NCBI RefSeq assembly: GCF_014195325.1
Contig: NZ_JACIBK010000009.1
Location: 209,543-273,542, forward strand
Direction: 5' to 3'
Origin: Rhizobium sp. BK650
GTDB taxonomy: Bacteria > Pseudomonadota > Alphaproteobacteria > Rhizobiales > Rhizobiaceae
Length of the DNA stretch: 64,000 nt
Below, piece by piece: positions 44,272 to 53,580 of the stretch. The position numbers were made by a program, and so were the translations under genes. The notes beneath the pieces were generated by a model. That model ran no database searches and was not told where the DNA came from. It saw nothing but the letters and a program-made list of their open reading frames with translations. Each line of letters begins with the position of its first letter. Position 1 is the first letter of the stretch.

Positions 44272-45129
44272 TTATTGTTTCACCGCACCGGCGGTCAGGC
44301 CGCCGACGAGATAGCGCTGAAGGAAGAAGATGACGATCATCGCCGGCGCGATGCCGACGAAGGAGGCCGCCATCAGTTCGTTCCAGATGACCTCCTGCTT
44401 GCCGAAGTAAGCGAAGAGTCCCACCGGCAGAGGCATGTATTCGGTCTTCGAGTTGAAGGTCAGCGCGAAGATGAACTGCTGCGCATAGGCGCCGATGAAG
44501 GTGGTAATCGCGACGACGATAATGCCCGGCATCGCAATGGGCAGAATGACGCGACGCAGCGTATAGAAATGGCTGGCGCCATCCATGTAAGCGGCTTCGT
44601 TGAGTTCCTGCGGAATGCGGATCATGTAGGTGCGCAGCAGCCAGATCGCCGAGGGGATCAGGAAGGCGACTCCCGGCACGATCATGGCAAGATAGGTATT
44701 CAGCACACCCATGCTGCGCATCAGCCGGAACAGCGGGATGAGCAGGACGGCGCCGGAGAACATGTTCACCGTCAGGAAGGCGCCAAGGAGGATGCCCATG
44801 CCCTTGAACTCGAATTTCGCGAAAGCGTAGGCCGCCGGAATGACGAGGCAGAGCACGATCACGGTGACGATGATCGAGATGAAGAAGGAGTTGAAGATGT
44901 AGCGCCCGAAGCCCGGCACGCTGATCCACATGGTCCGATAAGCCTCGAACGAGCCGTTTTCGGGCCAGAAGCGATAGGGCGAGGAGAAGAGCTGGGCGAG
45001 CGGCTTCAGCGACACCAGGAAGCCTTCGACGAAGGGCGACAGCACGAAGAAGAGGAAGAGCGCTATGCCGCAGTAGATGAGGATGATTTCCCACCAACTG
45101 TAGCGATCGATCATGGGACGGCTGCTCAT
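44272..45129 (-). CDS. ABC sugar-type permease, MalG/UgpE class
   Basis: A 285-residue permease with six helices; EAA loop IPQELNEAAYMDGASHFYTLRRVILPIAMPG. ATG 45129 overlaps the stop of the other permease (ATGA); the long upstream frame is its shadow. C-terminus YLVGGLTAGAVKQ is characteristic of this class. Confidence 0.87.
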   Translation of the reverse strand: MSSRPMIDRYSWWEIILIYCGIALFLFFVLSPFVEGFLVSLKPLAQLFSSPYRFWPENGSFEAYRTMWISVPGFGRYIFNSFFISIIVTVIVLCLVIPAAYAFAKFEFKGMGILLGAFLTVNMFSGAVLLIPLFRLMRSMGVLNTYLAMIVPGVAFLIPSAIWLLRTYMIRIPQELNEAAYMDGASHFYTLRRVILPIAMPGIIVVAITTFIGAYAQQFIFALTFNSKTEYMPLPVGLFAYFGKQEVIWNELMAASFVGIAPAMIVIFFLQRYLVGGLTAGAVKQ

Positions 45130-46010
45130 GCGCGCTTCTCCGGGTTCAGACGGCGGGTGACGCGGAAATAGGCAAAGCAGAAGAGCGAAAGAAAGATGCA
45201 GATCAGCACCGCGCGCGCTGCCCCTTCGCCATATTTCTTCGAACCGATCGCCGTCTGATAGGTGTCGATGATCATCGTCGTCGTTTCGCCGCTTGGACCA
45301 CCCTGCGTCAGGATCCAGATGATGTCGAAGGAATTGAAGGTCGCAATCAGCGACAGCATCGACATGGTGATGATCGCCGGAACCATCAGCGGCAGCGTGA
45401 TGCGGCGGAAACGGTACCAGCGGCCGGCGCCATCGGTCCATGCTGCTTCGTAAAGGTCCTTCGGGATCGACTGGATCGCGGCGAGGAAGTAGATCGTCAC
45501 AAGCGGCACGCCGATCCAGACGTCGGTGACGATCGTCGCCCAGAAGGCGGTGCTGCCATAGGCGAGGAAGGCGACCGGACCATCGACGAGGCCGAAGCGC
45601 TGCAGCAATCCGGAAATCATTCCGAACTGGCCATTATACATCCAGCCCCACATGAAGATGCCGATGGCCATCGGCACGATCCATGGCGGCATGGTCAGCA
45701 GCCGAAACAGCGACCGGCCCGGCACGGCAGCATTCAGCATTGCAGCGCCGAACGTGCCGATAATCATCTTCAGGGCGACCGAAAAGAAGGTCCAGATGAA
45801 GGTTCGGACAATGACTTGCACGAAGGTGGCGTTGAAGATCTTCTCGTAATTGGCCCAGCCGACCCAGTTCGTCACCTTGCGCAGCGATGCATCCGTAAAC
45901 GACAGGATGAATGTATCGACCAGTGGATAGGCGACGATCGCGAGCACATAAAGGACAGCTGGGAGGAGAAGGATCCAGGCGAAGATGACGGCACTTTTCT
46001 GAGCACTCAT
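45126..46010 (-). CDS. ABC sugar-type permease, MalF/UgpA class
   Basis: A 294-residue permease; helix 1 IFAWILLLPAVLYVLAIVAYPLVDTFIL, EAA loop IPKDLYEAAWTDGAGRWYRFRRITLPLM. It starts 13 bases downstream of the Gfo gene stop and overlaps the second permease by 4 bases. Partner of the 44272-45129 product. Confidence 0.87.
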   Translation of the reverse strand: MSAQKSAVIFAWILLLPAVLYVLAIVAYPLVDTFILSFTDASLRKVTNWVGWANYEKIFNATFVQVIVRTFIWTFFSVALKMIIGTFGAAMLNAAVPGRSLFRLLTMPPWIVPMAIGIFMWGWMYNGQFGMISGLLQRFGLVDGPVAFLAYGSTAFWATIVTDVWIGVPLVTIYFLAAIQSIPKDLYEAAWTDGAGRWYRFRRITLPLMVPAIITMSMLSLIATFNSFDIIWILTQGGPSGETTTMIIDTYQTAIGSKKYGEGAARAVLICIFLSLFCFAYFRVTRRLNPEKRA

Positions 46011-46023
46011 CTTGCCGGTCTCC

Positions 46024-47181
46024 TCAGGCCGCTCTTGAGTGTAGCGCCTCGTCGAACCGGTCCCAGACGGGACGAAGGTCGATCACGGCCTTCTTCATGC
46101 GGGCTTCATCCATGGCGAGCGCCAGGATGCCTGCCTCCAATGCATTGAGCGTGGAAACCGGGAGTTCCGAACCGGTGCGCACGCTTTGCAAAATATCGGC
46201 TGCCATCTGCTCGTCGGCGCCGTAATGCTGCGACAGCTCGGTCGCGGCATATTTGTTTTCGACGATTTTGTTGCCAGTCAGCTGCTCGTGGACATTGAGG
46301 TAACTGCGCACGAAGTCGCCTTCAGCCATACCGCGCGAGCCCATGATGGCAAAGCGGCGGAACTGGTCGGGAACATTCAGATTGGTGTGGAAATTCATGC
46401 CGACGCCATTGGCGTATTCGACGATCGCGACCTGGTAATCGATGATGTCGGCGTCGCTGTCGAACACTTTGTCCGAGCCCATCCAGCCGCTCGGCTTGCG
46501 GTGAAAGAGCTCCAGGTCGTTGATGCCTTCGCGCGCCGGGTCGTTGGCAGGGATGAAGCTCTTGCGGCCGCCGAAGCTGGCGACCCGTTCGGGGCGGGCG
46601 CCGACCACACCATTATAGAGGTCGAGGTCGTGGCAGCACTTTTCCAGCATGAAGCTACCGGAATAGCGCTCGTAACGGCGCCAGTCGCGCATGAAGAAGG
46701 CGCCGTGATAGGGCTCGATATGTTCGGAGGCTTCGATTGAAACGATATGTCCAAGCTTGCCCTCGGCCTGGATGGCGCGCAAATCCTTGTAAAGCGGTGA
46801 GTAGCGCAGCACGAGACCGACCATCAGCCGTTCATGGCCGAACTTCGCCATCAGGTGGGCAAGTTCGATGCTCTCGGCAATCGTGGTGACGATCGGCTTT
46901 TCGCAGAAGACCTTAAGGCCAGCCTCGAGGCCGAGGCGAATATGATCGAGATGCATGTGGTTGGGAGAGCCGATCATCAAAAGATCGAGCTTTTCTGCAG
47001 CGAGGAGCTCTTGCGGCGAGCCATAAGCTTTGCCGGCAGAGATGCCTTTTTCCGTCAGTCCGGGAAGTCCCGCAGGATCCGGATCGACGTAACCGACAAT
47101 CTCGAAGCTGCTGTCCATAGCCTTGAAGACATAGCCAAGATAGCCGAGCCGGAAGCCAAGCCCTATAATTCCCACTTTCAT
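46024..47181 (-). CDS. Gfo/Idh/MocA family oxidoreductase
   Basis: A 385-residue oxidoreductase: Rossmann GLGFRLGYLGYV, the EKPI motif (FCEKPIVTT), and a C-terminal substrate domain with HGAFFMRDWRRYERY and EKCCHDLDLYN. Gfo/Idh/MocA enzymes use NAD(P) on sugars, sugar acids or inositols. It is the first gene of the importer operon, so its substrate likely comes from the transported compound. Confidence 0.85.
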   Translation of the reverse strand: MKVGIIGLGFRLGYLGYVFKAMDSSFEIVGYVDPDPAGLPGLTEKGISAGKAYGSPQELLAAEKLDLLMIGSPNHMHLDHIRLGLEAGLKVFCEKPIVTTIAESIELAHLMAKFGHERLMVGLVLRYSPLYKDLRAIQAEGKLGHIVSIEASEHIEPYHGAFFMRDWRRYERYSGSFMLEKCCHDLDLYNGVVGARPERVASFGGRKSFIPANDPAREGINDLELFHRKPSGWMGSDKVFDSDADIIDYQVAIVEYANGVGMNFHTNLNVPDQFRRFAIMGSRGMAEGDFVRSYLNVHEQLTGNKIVENKYAATELSQHYGADEQMAADILQSVRTGSELPVSTLNALEAGILALAMDEARMKKAVIDLRPVWDRFDEALHSRAA

Positions 47182-47191
47182 GCCAACAAGT

Positions 47192-47225
47192 TCCCAACTC
47201 GTAATTTATTTTCTTCAAGTTGGGA
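47192..47225. promoter_or_regulatory. Inverted repeat and shared AT-rich element before the Gfo/importer operon
   Basis: TCCCAACT (47192-47199) and AGTTGGGA (47218-47225) form a perfect 8-bp inverted repeat. Between them is AATTTATTTTCTT, nearly the same as the element at 38553 before the RidA operon. It lies 11-44 bases upstream of the start, in the promoter region. Likely a regulator site. Confidence 0.5.
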
Positions 47226-47268
47226 CAAAAAACAAAGCCCGTCAACTAAAAACGGGGTTCAAAGGGAA

Positions 47269-47291
47269 ATGATGAAATTAATTTTCATCAT
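47269..47291. promoter_or_regulatory. 23-bp palindrome upstream of the Gfo/importer operon
   Basis: Perfect 9-bp arms ATGATGAAA (47269-47277) and TTTCATCAT (47283-47291) around TTAAT. About 90 bases from the Gfo start. GAAA...TTTC arms suit RpiR/MurR-type operators (inference). The rest of the 47182-47484 spacer holds no gene. Confidence 0.5.
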
Positions 47292-47484
47292 CAATGATGT
47301 CGGCGTTAATTGCGGTGGAACGCAATCGAAACGTGCAGCCGGCAAAAGCGGCAACGCTTTTCGCGTGAGAACTGTCAGTAGGCAGAACAAGCAAGCCTGC
47401 CTGCAGACGCGCCCTGATCACTTCAGTGGGCGACGTTCGCTACGTCACCACTATGAACATTCGGTGGTGTCGATAGCGGCAGGA

Positions 47485-48039
47485 TCACCCGATATTGTGC
47501 CTGTCGGTATCCTCGCTGTGGATAGCGGATGCGGGTGGTTTGTCCCGCACTGGGGTGTGTTCGCCCAAAGGCCCGTGTCCGGGCGAACCGGCAATCAGTC
47601 TCATTGCGCCGGCCAATAGCAGGATCGAAATCGGAAGGACCAGCGCGTTCCACTGCAGCATCTCGTCAGTTTCGGCGACGAGTGTGGCGAAATGGACCAC
47701 CAGATAGAGGATAATCATCTGGATGAAGAGGTTCTTGAGCTCGGCGACACTGTCGATGACCATCCAACCAGGCAGCGCTGCGCGTTGTTCGGGCGACAGA
47801 TCGACGAGAAAACCAAGCGCGATGGCGCAGCCGAAGATGACGAGAACGATCGCAAACAGAAGCTTATCGGTCGCCCGCATAACGGCTGCGATGACGGCAA
47901 GGTCCGGGTCGGTTCTCACATAGGCAAAGGCATGCCATAATGTCAGCAAGCCCTCCCAAAACATCAAACCGGCGGCTGCGATAACACCTATGGATGCAAG
48001 CGCCATGACGAAGCGTAACTTCAGCAGGATGTTTATCAT
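47485..48039 (-). CDS. YqhA/UPF0114-like membrane protein
   Basis: A 184-residue membrane protein with three or four helices (FVMALASIGVIAAAGLMFWEGLL; LLFAIVLVIFGCAIALGFLVDL; NLFIQMIILYLVVHFATLV). The helix layout and the ELKNLF segment resemble the YqhA family. The last 40 residues are polar. Divergent from the MgtC-like gene; function unknown. Confidence 0.6.
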   Translation of the reverse strand: MINILLKLRFVMALASIGVIAAAGLMFWEGLLTLWHAFAYVRTDPDLAVIAAVMRATDKLLFAIVLVIFGCAIALGFLVDLSPEQRAALPGWMVIDSVAELKNLFIQMIILYLVVHFATLVAETDEMLQWNALVLPISILLLAGAMRLIAGSPGHGPLGEHTPVRDKPPASAIHSEDTDRHNIG

Positions 48040-48203
48040 GGTCTCTCCGATCGGGCTTCAACTGCGAAAATCAAGGTAAGAAAAAAGATGAAAGGATGCC
48101 GGTTCTTTCTGCACGAGGGTAAATGCTTTGCTGCAGCAGACGTCACCGGCCGTCATCCGCAAATAGGCGCAACTCACACCGGATAGACATAGAGGCGATC
48201 GAT

Positions 48204-48902
48204 ATGGACGCCAGCCAATCCATTCTCCTCAAACTGGTGACCGCGTTGCTGCTTGGAACGCTGATCGGCGCCGAAAGACATTTGAAGCGGCGGAACTCGA
48301 ATCTCGTGACGCATGCGCTTGTTTCCCTTGGTGCCGCATCCTACGCGTCGCTTCCGAGTGCGATCGGCTTCGATTTCGATCTGCGCATGGGCGCTCAAGT
48401 CGTCACCGGTATCGGTTTCCTTGGGGCGGGTCTCATTATCCGCGACGGCACCAATATCAAAGGCTTGAGCACGGCGGCGACGGTCTGGAGCACCGGCGCG
48501 GTCGGCGTCTTCGCCGGCTATGGCCAGCTTCTGCTCGCAGCCGAAGCGGCCTTTTTCATCGTCGTCTTCAACTACACGCTTCCCAAGATTGGATTGTATA
48601 TCGAAGCCTGGTCTGTGGTCGCGCCGGAACAAGAGCGCATCTACGATATAAGGCTCAAATGCCAAACGGACCATGAAATAGCAGTCCGGGCGACACTGCT
48701 GCAGTCGCTGAATGCCAGCAAACTGCAGTTTCGGTCGATAAGAAGCCGCCTGGTCGATGCCAGCGACTTAATGGAAATCGAAGCGATCGTTTTCACAAAG
48801 GGCGACCAGGACGGCGCTGTCGAACAACTCGTAGCCCAGCTGAGTTTGAGATCGGACGTTGCGCAAACAAGCTGGTCCAAAACCGACGATGAGACCACCT
48901 GA
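48204..48902 (+). CDS. MgtC/SapB family membrane protein
   Basis: A 232-residue protein: LVTALLLGTLIGAERHLKRRNSNLVTHALVSLGAA, TGIGFLGAGLIIRDG and GLSTAATVWSTGAVGVFAGYG are the MgtC hallmark segments. A C-terminal ACT-like domain (about 145-225) follows. MgtC proteins help survive low magnesium or low pH by modulating membrane enzymes. ATG 48204 is chosen over the longer frame. Confidence 0.87.
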   Translation: MDASQSILLKLVTALLLGTLIGAERHLKRRNSNLVTHALVSLGAASYASLPSAIGFDFDLRMGAQVVTGIGFLGAGLIIRDGTNIKGLSTAATVWSTGAVGVFAGYGQLLLAAEAAFFIVVFNYTLPKIGLYIEAWSVVAPEQERIYDIRLKCQTDHEIAVRATLLQSLNASKLQFRSIRSRLVDASDLMEIEAIVFTKGDQDGAVEQLVAQLSLRSDVAQTSWSKTDDETT

Positions 48903-49192
48903 GGGGGGACACGGCGCTCCTTCGGGAGCATGAGAAGACAGCGCAGGAATTCCTCTCTCGCCGCCTTGAGGGGCGACTTCAGGAGTGGCGGCATCAACAT
49001 CTGGCCGCGAAATATTCAACAGTGCAGCGCTTATCAGGCGAACGGTCATCAGAGCGCCAAATTGGGGCAGGACGCGCCATCGGTAACGCTTGCTGCTCTC
49101 CACGTATGGTAGTAGAATTTGAGTATATGCTAATTATTGTAGACTGCTTCCATCCGCCTTGAGCTATCCAATTTCTCGGTTCTGTTGGAGAC

Positions 49193-50368
49193 ATGTCGAT
49201 GAAATTGCATCGTGTTTCGCCGACATTCCTGATGTTATCGTTCGCAACGCTGATGTGGATGCCGCAAAACGTGGCGGCAGAGGCTGGCCCGTCGGTTGGG
49301 ATTCTGACCGTTACGGTCCAAGACGTTTCGCCGAAACACGAATTCGTCGGACGTGTGGAAGCCGTCAATGCCGTCGATATCCGTTCGCGTATCGAAGGCT
49401 TCATAGACCAACGCCTTTTTGAAGAAGGTCAGCTGATCAGAAAGGACCAGGATCTCTTCCTGATCGACACGCGCTCCCTGGACATAGCGCTGGCGGACGC
49501 CAAAGCAGCGCTTGCGAGCGCTCAGGCGACATTGGCCGACGCTCAACGCCGCGTCGCGCGAAATCAATCGCTGAGCAACCAAACGGTACCGCGCGCGACG
49601 CTGGAGGAAAGTCAGACCGCGCTTGAAACCGGCCAGGCAAACCTCCTGTCGGCACAAGCACGCGTGAGCCAGGCCGAGCTAAACCTCAGCTATGCCCACA
49701 TCGTCTCGCCGATTGACGGTCGCATCGGAGCTGCAGAATTATCGGTCGGAAGCTTCGTCAGCGGCAGTTCAATGGCCCTGGCTCGTGTCGTCGAAATGGA
49801 CCCGATCCGCGTCGTGTTCTCGGTGAGCGATCGATCGATCCTCGAACTGCGTGCAAACAGAGGCAATATCGGCAAGGAGGAACTCGCCGGCAGCTATAAG
49901 CCAAGCCTGCGGCTTTCGAATGGCCAACCTTACACGGAGCCGGGAACGATCGAATTCTTTGGCAACGAAATCGATCCCGCGACGGGAACACTTGCCGTTC
50001 TGGCATTGTTTCCCAATCCGGATGCGCTGCTTATTCCAGGCCAGTTCGTAACCGTTGTCATATCGGAAAGGGAAAAGACGCTCCGTCCCGTAGTGCCGCT
50101 CGGGGCGGTGCAGCAGGATCGGGACGGCAAATACGTTCTGCTCGTGAACGCGCAGAATGCCGTCGAATTACGCCGAATAAAGACGGGGGAGCAGATCGAG
50201 GGCAGCTGGGTCGTAGAAGATGGTCTTAAAGGCGGAGAGAAACTCATCGTCGACGGCCTGCAGAACGTCTCCGAAGGCCTCGTCGTCGAGCCTACGGAAG
50301 CTCTACCAACCGACAGCAGCGCCATCTCGCTCGCACCCACGGAACCGCAAACGGGTTCAAAACAATGA
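49193..50368 (+). CDS. RND efflux periplasmic adaptor (MFP)
   Basis: A 391-residue adaptor of the AcrA/MexE family. Export signal in residues 1-30 (FLMLSFATLMWMPQNVAA); lipoyl/hairpin halves (VEAVNAVDIRSRIEGFIDQ; helices LADAKAALASAQATLADAQR; LNLSYAHIVSPIDGRIG) and beta-barrel domains after about 200. It bridges the pump and the outer membrane channel. Overlaps the pump by 4 bases. No outer membrane channel gene is present. Confidence 0.88.
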   Translation: MSMKLHRVSPTFLMLSFATLMWMPQNVAAEAGPSVGILTVTVQDVSPKHEFVGRVEAVNAVDIRSRIEGFIDQRLFEEGQLIRKDQDLFLIDTRSLDIALADAKAALASAQATLADAQRRVARNQSLSNQTVPRATLEESQTALETGQANLLSAQARVSQAELNLSYAHIVSPIDGRIGAAELSVGSFVSGSSMALARVVEMDPIRVVFSVSDRSILELRANRGNIGKEELAGSYKPSLRLSNGQPYTEPGTIEFFGNEIDPATGTLAVLALFPNPDALLIPGQFVTVVISEREKTLRPVVPLGAVQQDRDGKYVLLVNAQNAVELRRIKTGEQIEGSWVVEDGLKGGEKLIVDGLQNVSEGLVVEPTEALPTDSSAISLAPTEPQTGSKQ

Positions 50369-53300
50369 ACCTCTCGGCGCACTTCATTGCCAGGCCGAGA
50401 TTTGCAATGGTCATCGCCGTCGTGATGATGCTTGCGGGTGGCCTGTCCCTCTTCTTGATACCCGTCGCCCAGTTTCCGCAGATCACGCCCCCCGAAGTGC
50501 AGGTGACCGCCAGCTATCCTGGCGCCAATGCCAGTGTCATGACCGACAGCGTGGCGGCGCCGATCGAGGATCAGGTAAACGGCGTCGAGGACATGCTCTA
50601 CATGTCGTCGTCAAGCACCAACAACGGCACCTACAGCCTGACGGTTACGTTTGCAGCAGGCACCGATCCGGCAATCGCCCAGGTGAACGTGCAAAATCGC
50701 GTCGCAATGGCACAGCCGCGGCTTCCCGCAGCCGTGACGCAAGCAGGCGTTTCGGTCAGAACGCGTTCATCGAGCATGCTGCTCGGCTTTGCGGTCTACT
50801 CGCCGAAGGGCACCAGGGACGACGTCTTCATCAGCAACTATGCCATGATCAACATCCGGGACGCGATCGCCCGCCTGCCCGGCGTTGGCGAGGCGAGCGT
50901 GTTTGGCCCCGCCTACAGCATGCGGATCTGGATGAACCCCGATCGTATGCAGGCTCTTGGAGTAACCGCAACCGACCTGACGGCGGCGATACAGGCTCAG
51001 AGCGTCCAGGCATCCGCCGGTCAGCTCGGTTCGCCCCCGTCACCCACGGGTCAGCAGCTGCAGTTGACGGTCATGGCCAGAGGAAGGCTTGCGGACACAA
51101 ACGAGTTCGGCAACATCATCATCCGCACCAACAAGGACGGAGCGATCGTCCACCTCCGCGACGTCGCCCGGATCGAACTCGGCGCACAATCCTACGATAC
51201 GGCATCGACCTTCAATGGCAGGCCGAGCGCGACCGTCGTCGTCTATCAATCGACCGATGCGAACGCGCTCGCGGTATCGAACGCTGTTGTCGGCGAACTG
51301 CAGACATTGTCGAGACAATTTCCCGATGACCTCGCCTATACGGTCGTTTTCGACACGACCGCTTTCGTTCGGCAGACCATCCAGGAGATTTTCATCACAT
51401 TGGCGATTACGTTCGTGCTCGTTGTCGTGGTCGTGTTCGTTTTCCTGCAGGATTGGCGCGCGACTATCATCCCCACGCTGACCATACCCGTTTCGCTGAT
51501 CGGCGGTTTTGCCGTGCTTTATCTCCTCGGTTATTCGGCCAATACGATCACGCTTTTCGCAATGATCCTCGCAATCAGCCTTGTCGTGGACGACGCGATC
51601 ATCGTGGTGGAAAATGTTCAGCGCGTCATGAGCGAGACGGGCGTTGACGTGCGTGAGGCGACACTGCGCACGATGAGCCAGGTTACAGGCCCAATCGTCG
51701 CGACAACATTGGTGCTGGCCGCTCTCTTCGTGCCGGTTGCGTTCCTCGCCGGCATAACCGGCGAACTCTACCGACAGTTCGCGGTCACCATCCTGGTCAC
51801 GATCACCTTCTCCACGATCAATGCCTTGACCCTCAGTCCGGCGCTCTGCGTCCAAATCCTCCGGCCGGCAAAGGAGAACAGGTCGAAGCTGTTCGGCGGG
51901 ATAAACCGCGGCCTCGACCTATCGCGACGATTTTACCTTTCTCTGCTGTCGGCTTTTGCGCGCAAAATTGTCCTCAGCCTGCTGTTCTTCATGATCATCA
52001 TGGCGAGCGTCTACGGTCTTTATCGCATCCTGCCCGTGGGTTTTGTTCCCGCCGAAGACCAGGGCTATCTCTTCATGAACGTGCAATTGCCGGATTCCGC
52101 TTCCCTCGCGCGCACGCAGGACACACTCGCGACGGTCACCTCCGTACTGCAGCGGACACCGGGGGTTGCGAACACCATCGCCATTGCCGGGACCAGCATG
52201 ATAGGCGGTGGCGGCTCCAATTCAGCAATGGTCATCTCGGCGCTCACGCCATGGAACGAACGCGGGCCGGACCAGAGCGTCTTTGCCTTGACGAACGAAC
52301 TTCGAGCGGCGTTCACAAAGATTTCGACGGCTTCGGTCGTACCGTTCAATCCGCCGGCAATACCCGGTCTCGGGACGACCGGCGGCTTCGACTTCCGCCT
52401 TCAGGCGCGCGCCGGGCAAAGCCAGGGAGAGCTTGCCGAGGTGATGCGTGGGCTGATCGTCGCTGCAAATCAGACGAAGCAGTTGACCGGCGTCTTCAGC
52501 ACGTTTTCGGCCAACGCGCCGCAGATTTATCTCGATATCGACCGACGGCGCGCCGAACTCTTCGGTGTTTCACCGGCGGCAATCTTCACCACGCTGCAAG
52601 CACATCTGGGATCGGCCTATGTTGACGATTTCAACATATTTTCGCGCGTATATCAGGTCCGGATCCAGGACGAGCCGATGTTCCGCTCGCGCATCGAGGA
52701 TATCCAGCGGCTGAGGGTGCGAAGTCAGTCGGGCGATCTCGTGCCCTTGCAAGGATTGCTTTCCATATCGACCATCTACGGACCAAACTCGGTCAACCGC
52801 TACAATCTTTTTCCATCCGCCGCGATCAACGGGCAGGCTGCGGCGGGTGCGAGTACCGGAGATGCGTTGAACGCCATGGAGGCGCTCGCTGCGGAAAAAC
52901 TGCCGCCGGGCTTCGGTTATGAATGGACAGGACTTGCCCTTCAGGAAAAGCAAGCGGGCGGACAGACGGTCATCATCCTGATCATGGGGATTATTGCCAC
53001 CTATCTCTTCCTTGTCGCCCAATATGAAAGCTGGAGCGTCCCGCTCGCAGTGATGATGTCGGTGGTCGTCGCTGTGCTCGGGGCTTTGGCGGGGCTGGTG
53101 GTCGGCAGTATCGATCTCAATATCTACGCCCAGATCGGCCTGCTGCTGCTGATCGGACTCGCAGCCAAGAACGCCATTCTCATCGTGGAGTTCGCCAAGG
53201 AGCGCCGGGAAGAAGGTTTCAGCATCATAGAGGCGGCAAGTGAAGGGACGTCGCAGCGCTTCAGGCCGGTGTTGATGACGGCGATGGCTTCCATATTGGG

Positions 53301-53571
53301 CGTGGTACCGCTGGTGGTGGCGACGGGAGCCGGAGCAGCCAGCCGCCAGGCGATCGGCGTTACCGTTCTCGGCGGACTGCTGGTCGGAACGATTGTAGGC
53401 CTCCTCATCATTCCTTTGCTCTATATATTCGTTCAGACGGTAAGGGAGGCCGGCAAGCGGAAATTATTTGGTGCGGACTATGCCGAGAACAACCGTCATG
53501 CTACCGCGGCGACCAGCACGAATAAAGGAACTGTCAGTCGGATCGAAGCTCGAAACGCTGAAGTGGAATAG
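50365..53571 (+). CDS. RND multidrug efflux pump (AcrB/MexB family)
   Basis: A 1068-residue inner-membrane pump of normal length with 12 helices and two large periplasmic loops. Proton-relay residues are in ISLVVDDAIIVVENVQR (the Asp-Asp pair) and the Lys in LAAKNAILIVEFAK. N-terminus MNLSAHFIARPRFAMVIAVVMML is typical of HAE1. It forms a trimer with the adaptor before it and expels hydrophobic drugs or metabolites. No local TetR-type repressor is seen. Confidence 0.92.
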   Translation: MNLSAHFIARPRFAMVIAVVMMLAGGLSLFLIPVAQFPQITPPEVQVTASYPGANASVMTDSVAAPIEDQVNGVEDMLYMSSSSTNNGTYSLTVTFAAGTDPAIAQVNVQNRVAMAQPRLPAAVTQAGVSVRTRSSSMLLGFAVYSPKGTRDDVFISNYAMINIRDAIARLPGVGEASVFGPAYSMRIWMNPDRMQALGVTATDLTAAIQAQSVQASAGQLGSPPSPTGQQLQLTVMARGRLADTNEFGNIIIRTNKDGAIVHLRDVARIELGAQSYDTASTFNGRPSATVVVYQSTDANALAVSNAVVGELQTLSRQFPDDLAYTVVFDTTAFVRQTIQEIFITLAITFVLVVVVVFVFLQDWRATIIPTLTIPVSLIGGFAVLYLLGYSANTITLFAMILAISLVVDDAIIVVENVQRVMSETGVDVREATLRTMSQVTGPIVATTLVLAALFVPVAFLAGITGELYRQFAVTILVTITFSTINALTLSPALCVQILRPAKENRSKLFGGINRGLDLSRRFYLSLLSAFARKIVLSLLFFMIIMASVYGLYRILPVGFVPAEDQGYLFMNVQLPDSASLARTQDTLATVTSVLQRTPGVANTIAIAGTSMIGGGGSNSAMVISALTPWNERGPDQSVFALTNELRAAFTKISTASVVPFNPPAIPGLGTTGGFDFRLQARAGQSQGELAEVMRGLIVAANQTKQLTGVFSTFSANAPQIYLDIDRRRAELFGVSPAAIFTTLQAHLGSAYVDDFNIFSRVYQVRIQDEPMFRSRIEDIQRLRVRSQSGDLVPLQGLLSISTIYGPNSVNRYNLFPSAAINGQAAAGASTGDALNAMEALAAEKLPPGFGYEWTGLALQEKQAGGQTVIILIMGIIATYLFLVAQYESWSVPLAVMMSVVVAVLGALAGLVVGSIDLNIYAQIGLLLLIGLAAKNAILIVEFAKERREEGFSIIEAASEGTSQRFRPVLMTAMASILGVVPLVVATGAGAASRQAIGVTVLGGLLVGTIVGLLIIPLLYIFVQTVREAGKRKLFGADYAENNRHATAATSTNKGTVSRIEARNAEVE

Positions 53572-53580
53572 GTCTGGGGC

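Noticed and set aside
42948..44333. 461-residue plus-strand open frame
   Set aside because: Antisense shadow of the solute-binding protein gene, which has a signal peptide and family motifs.
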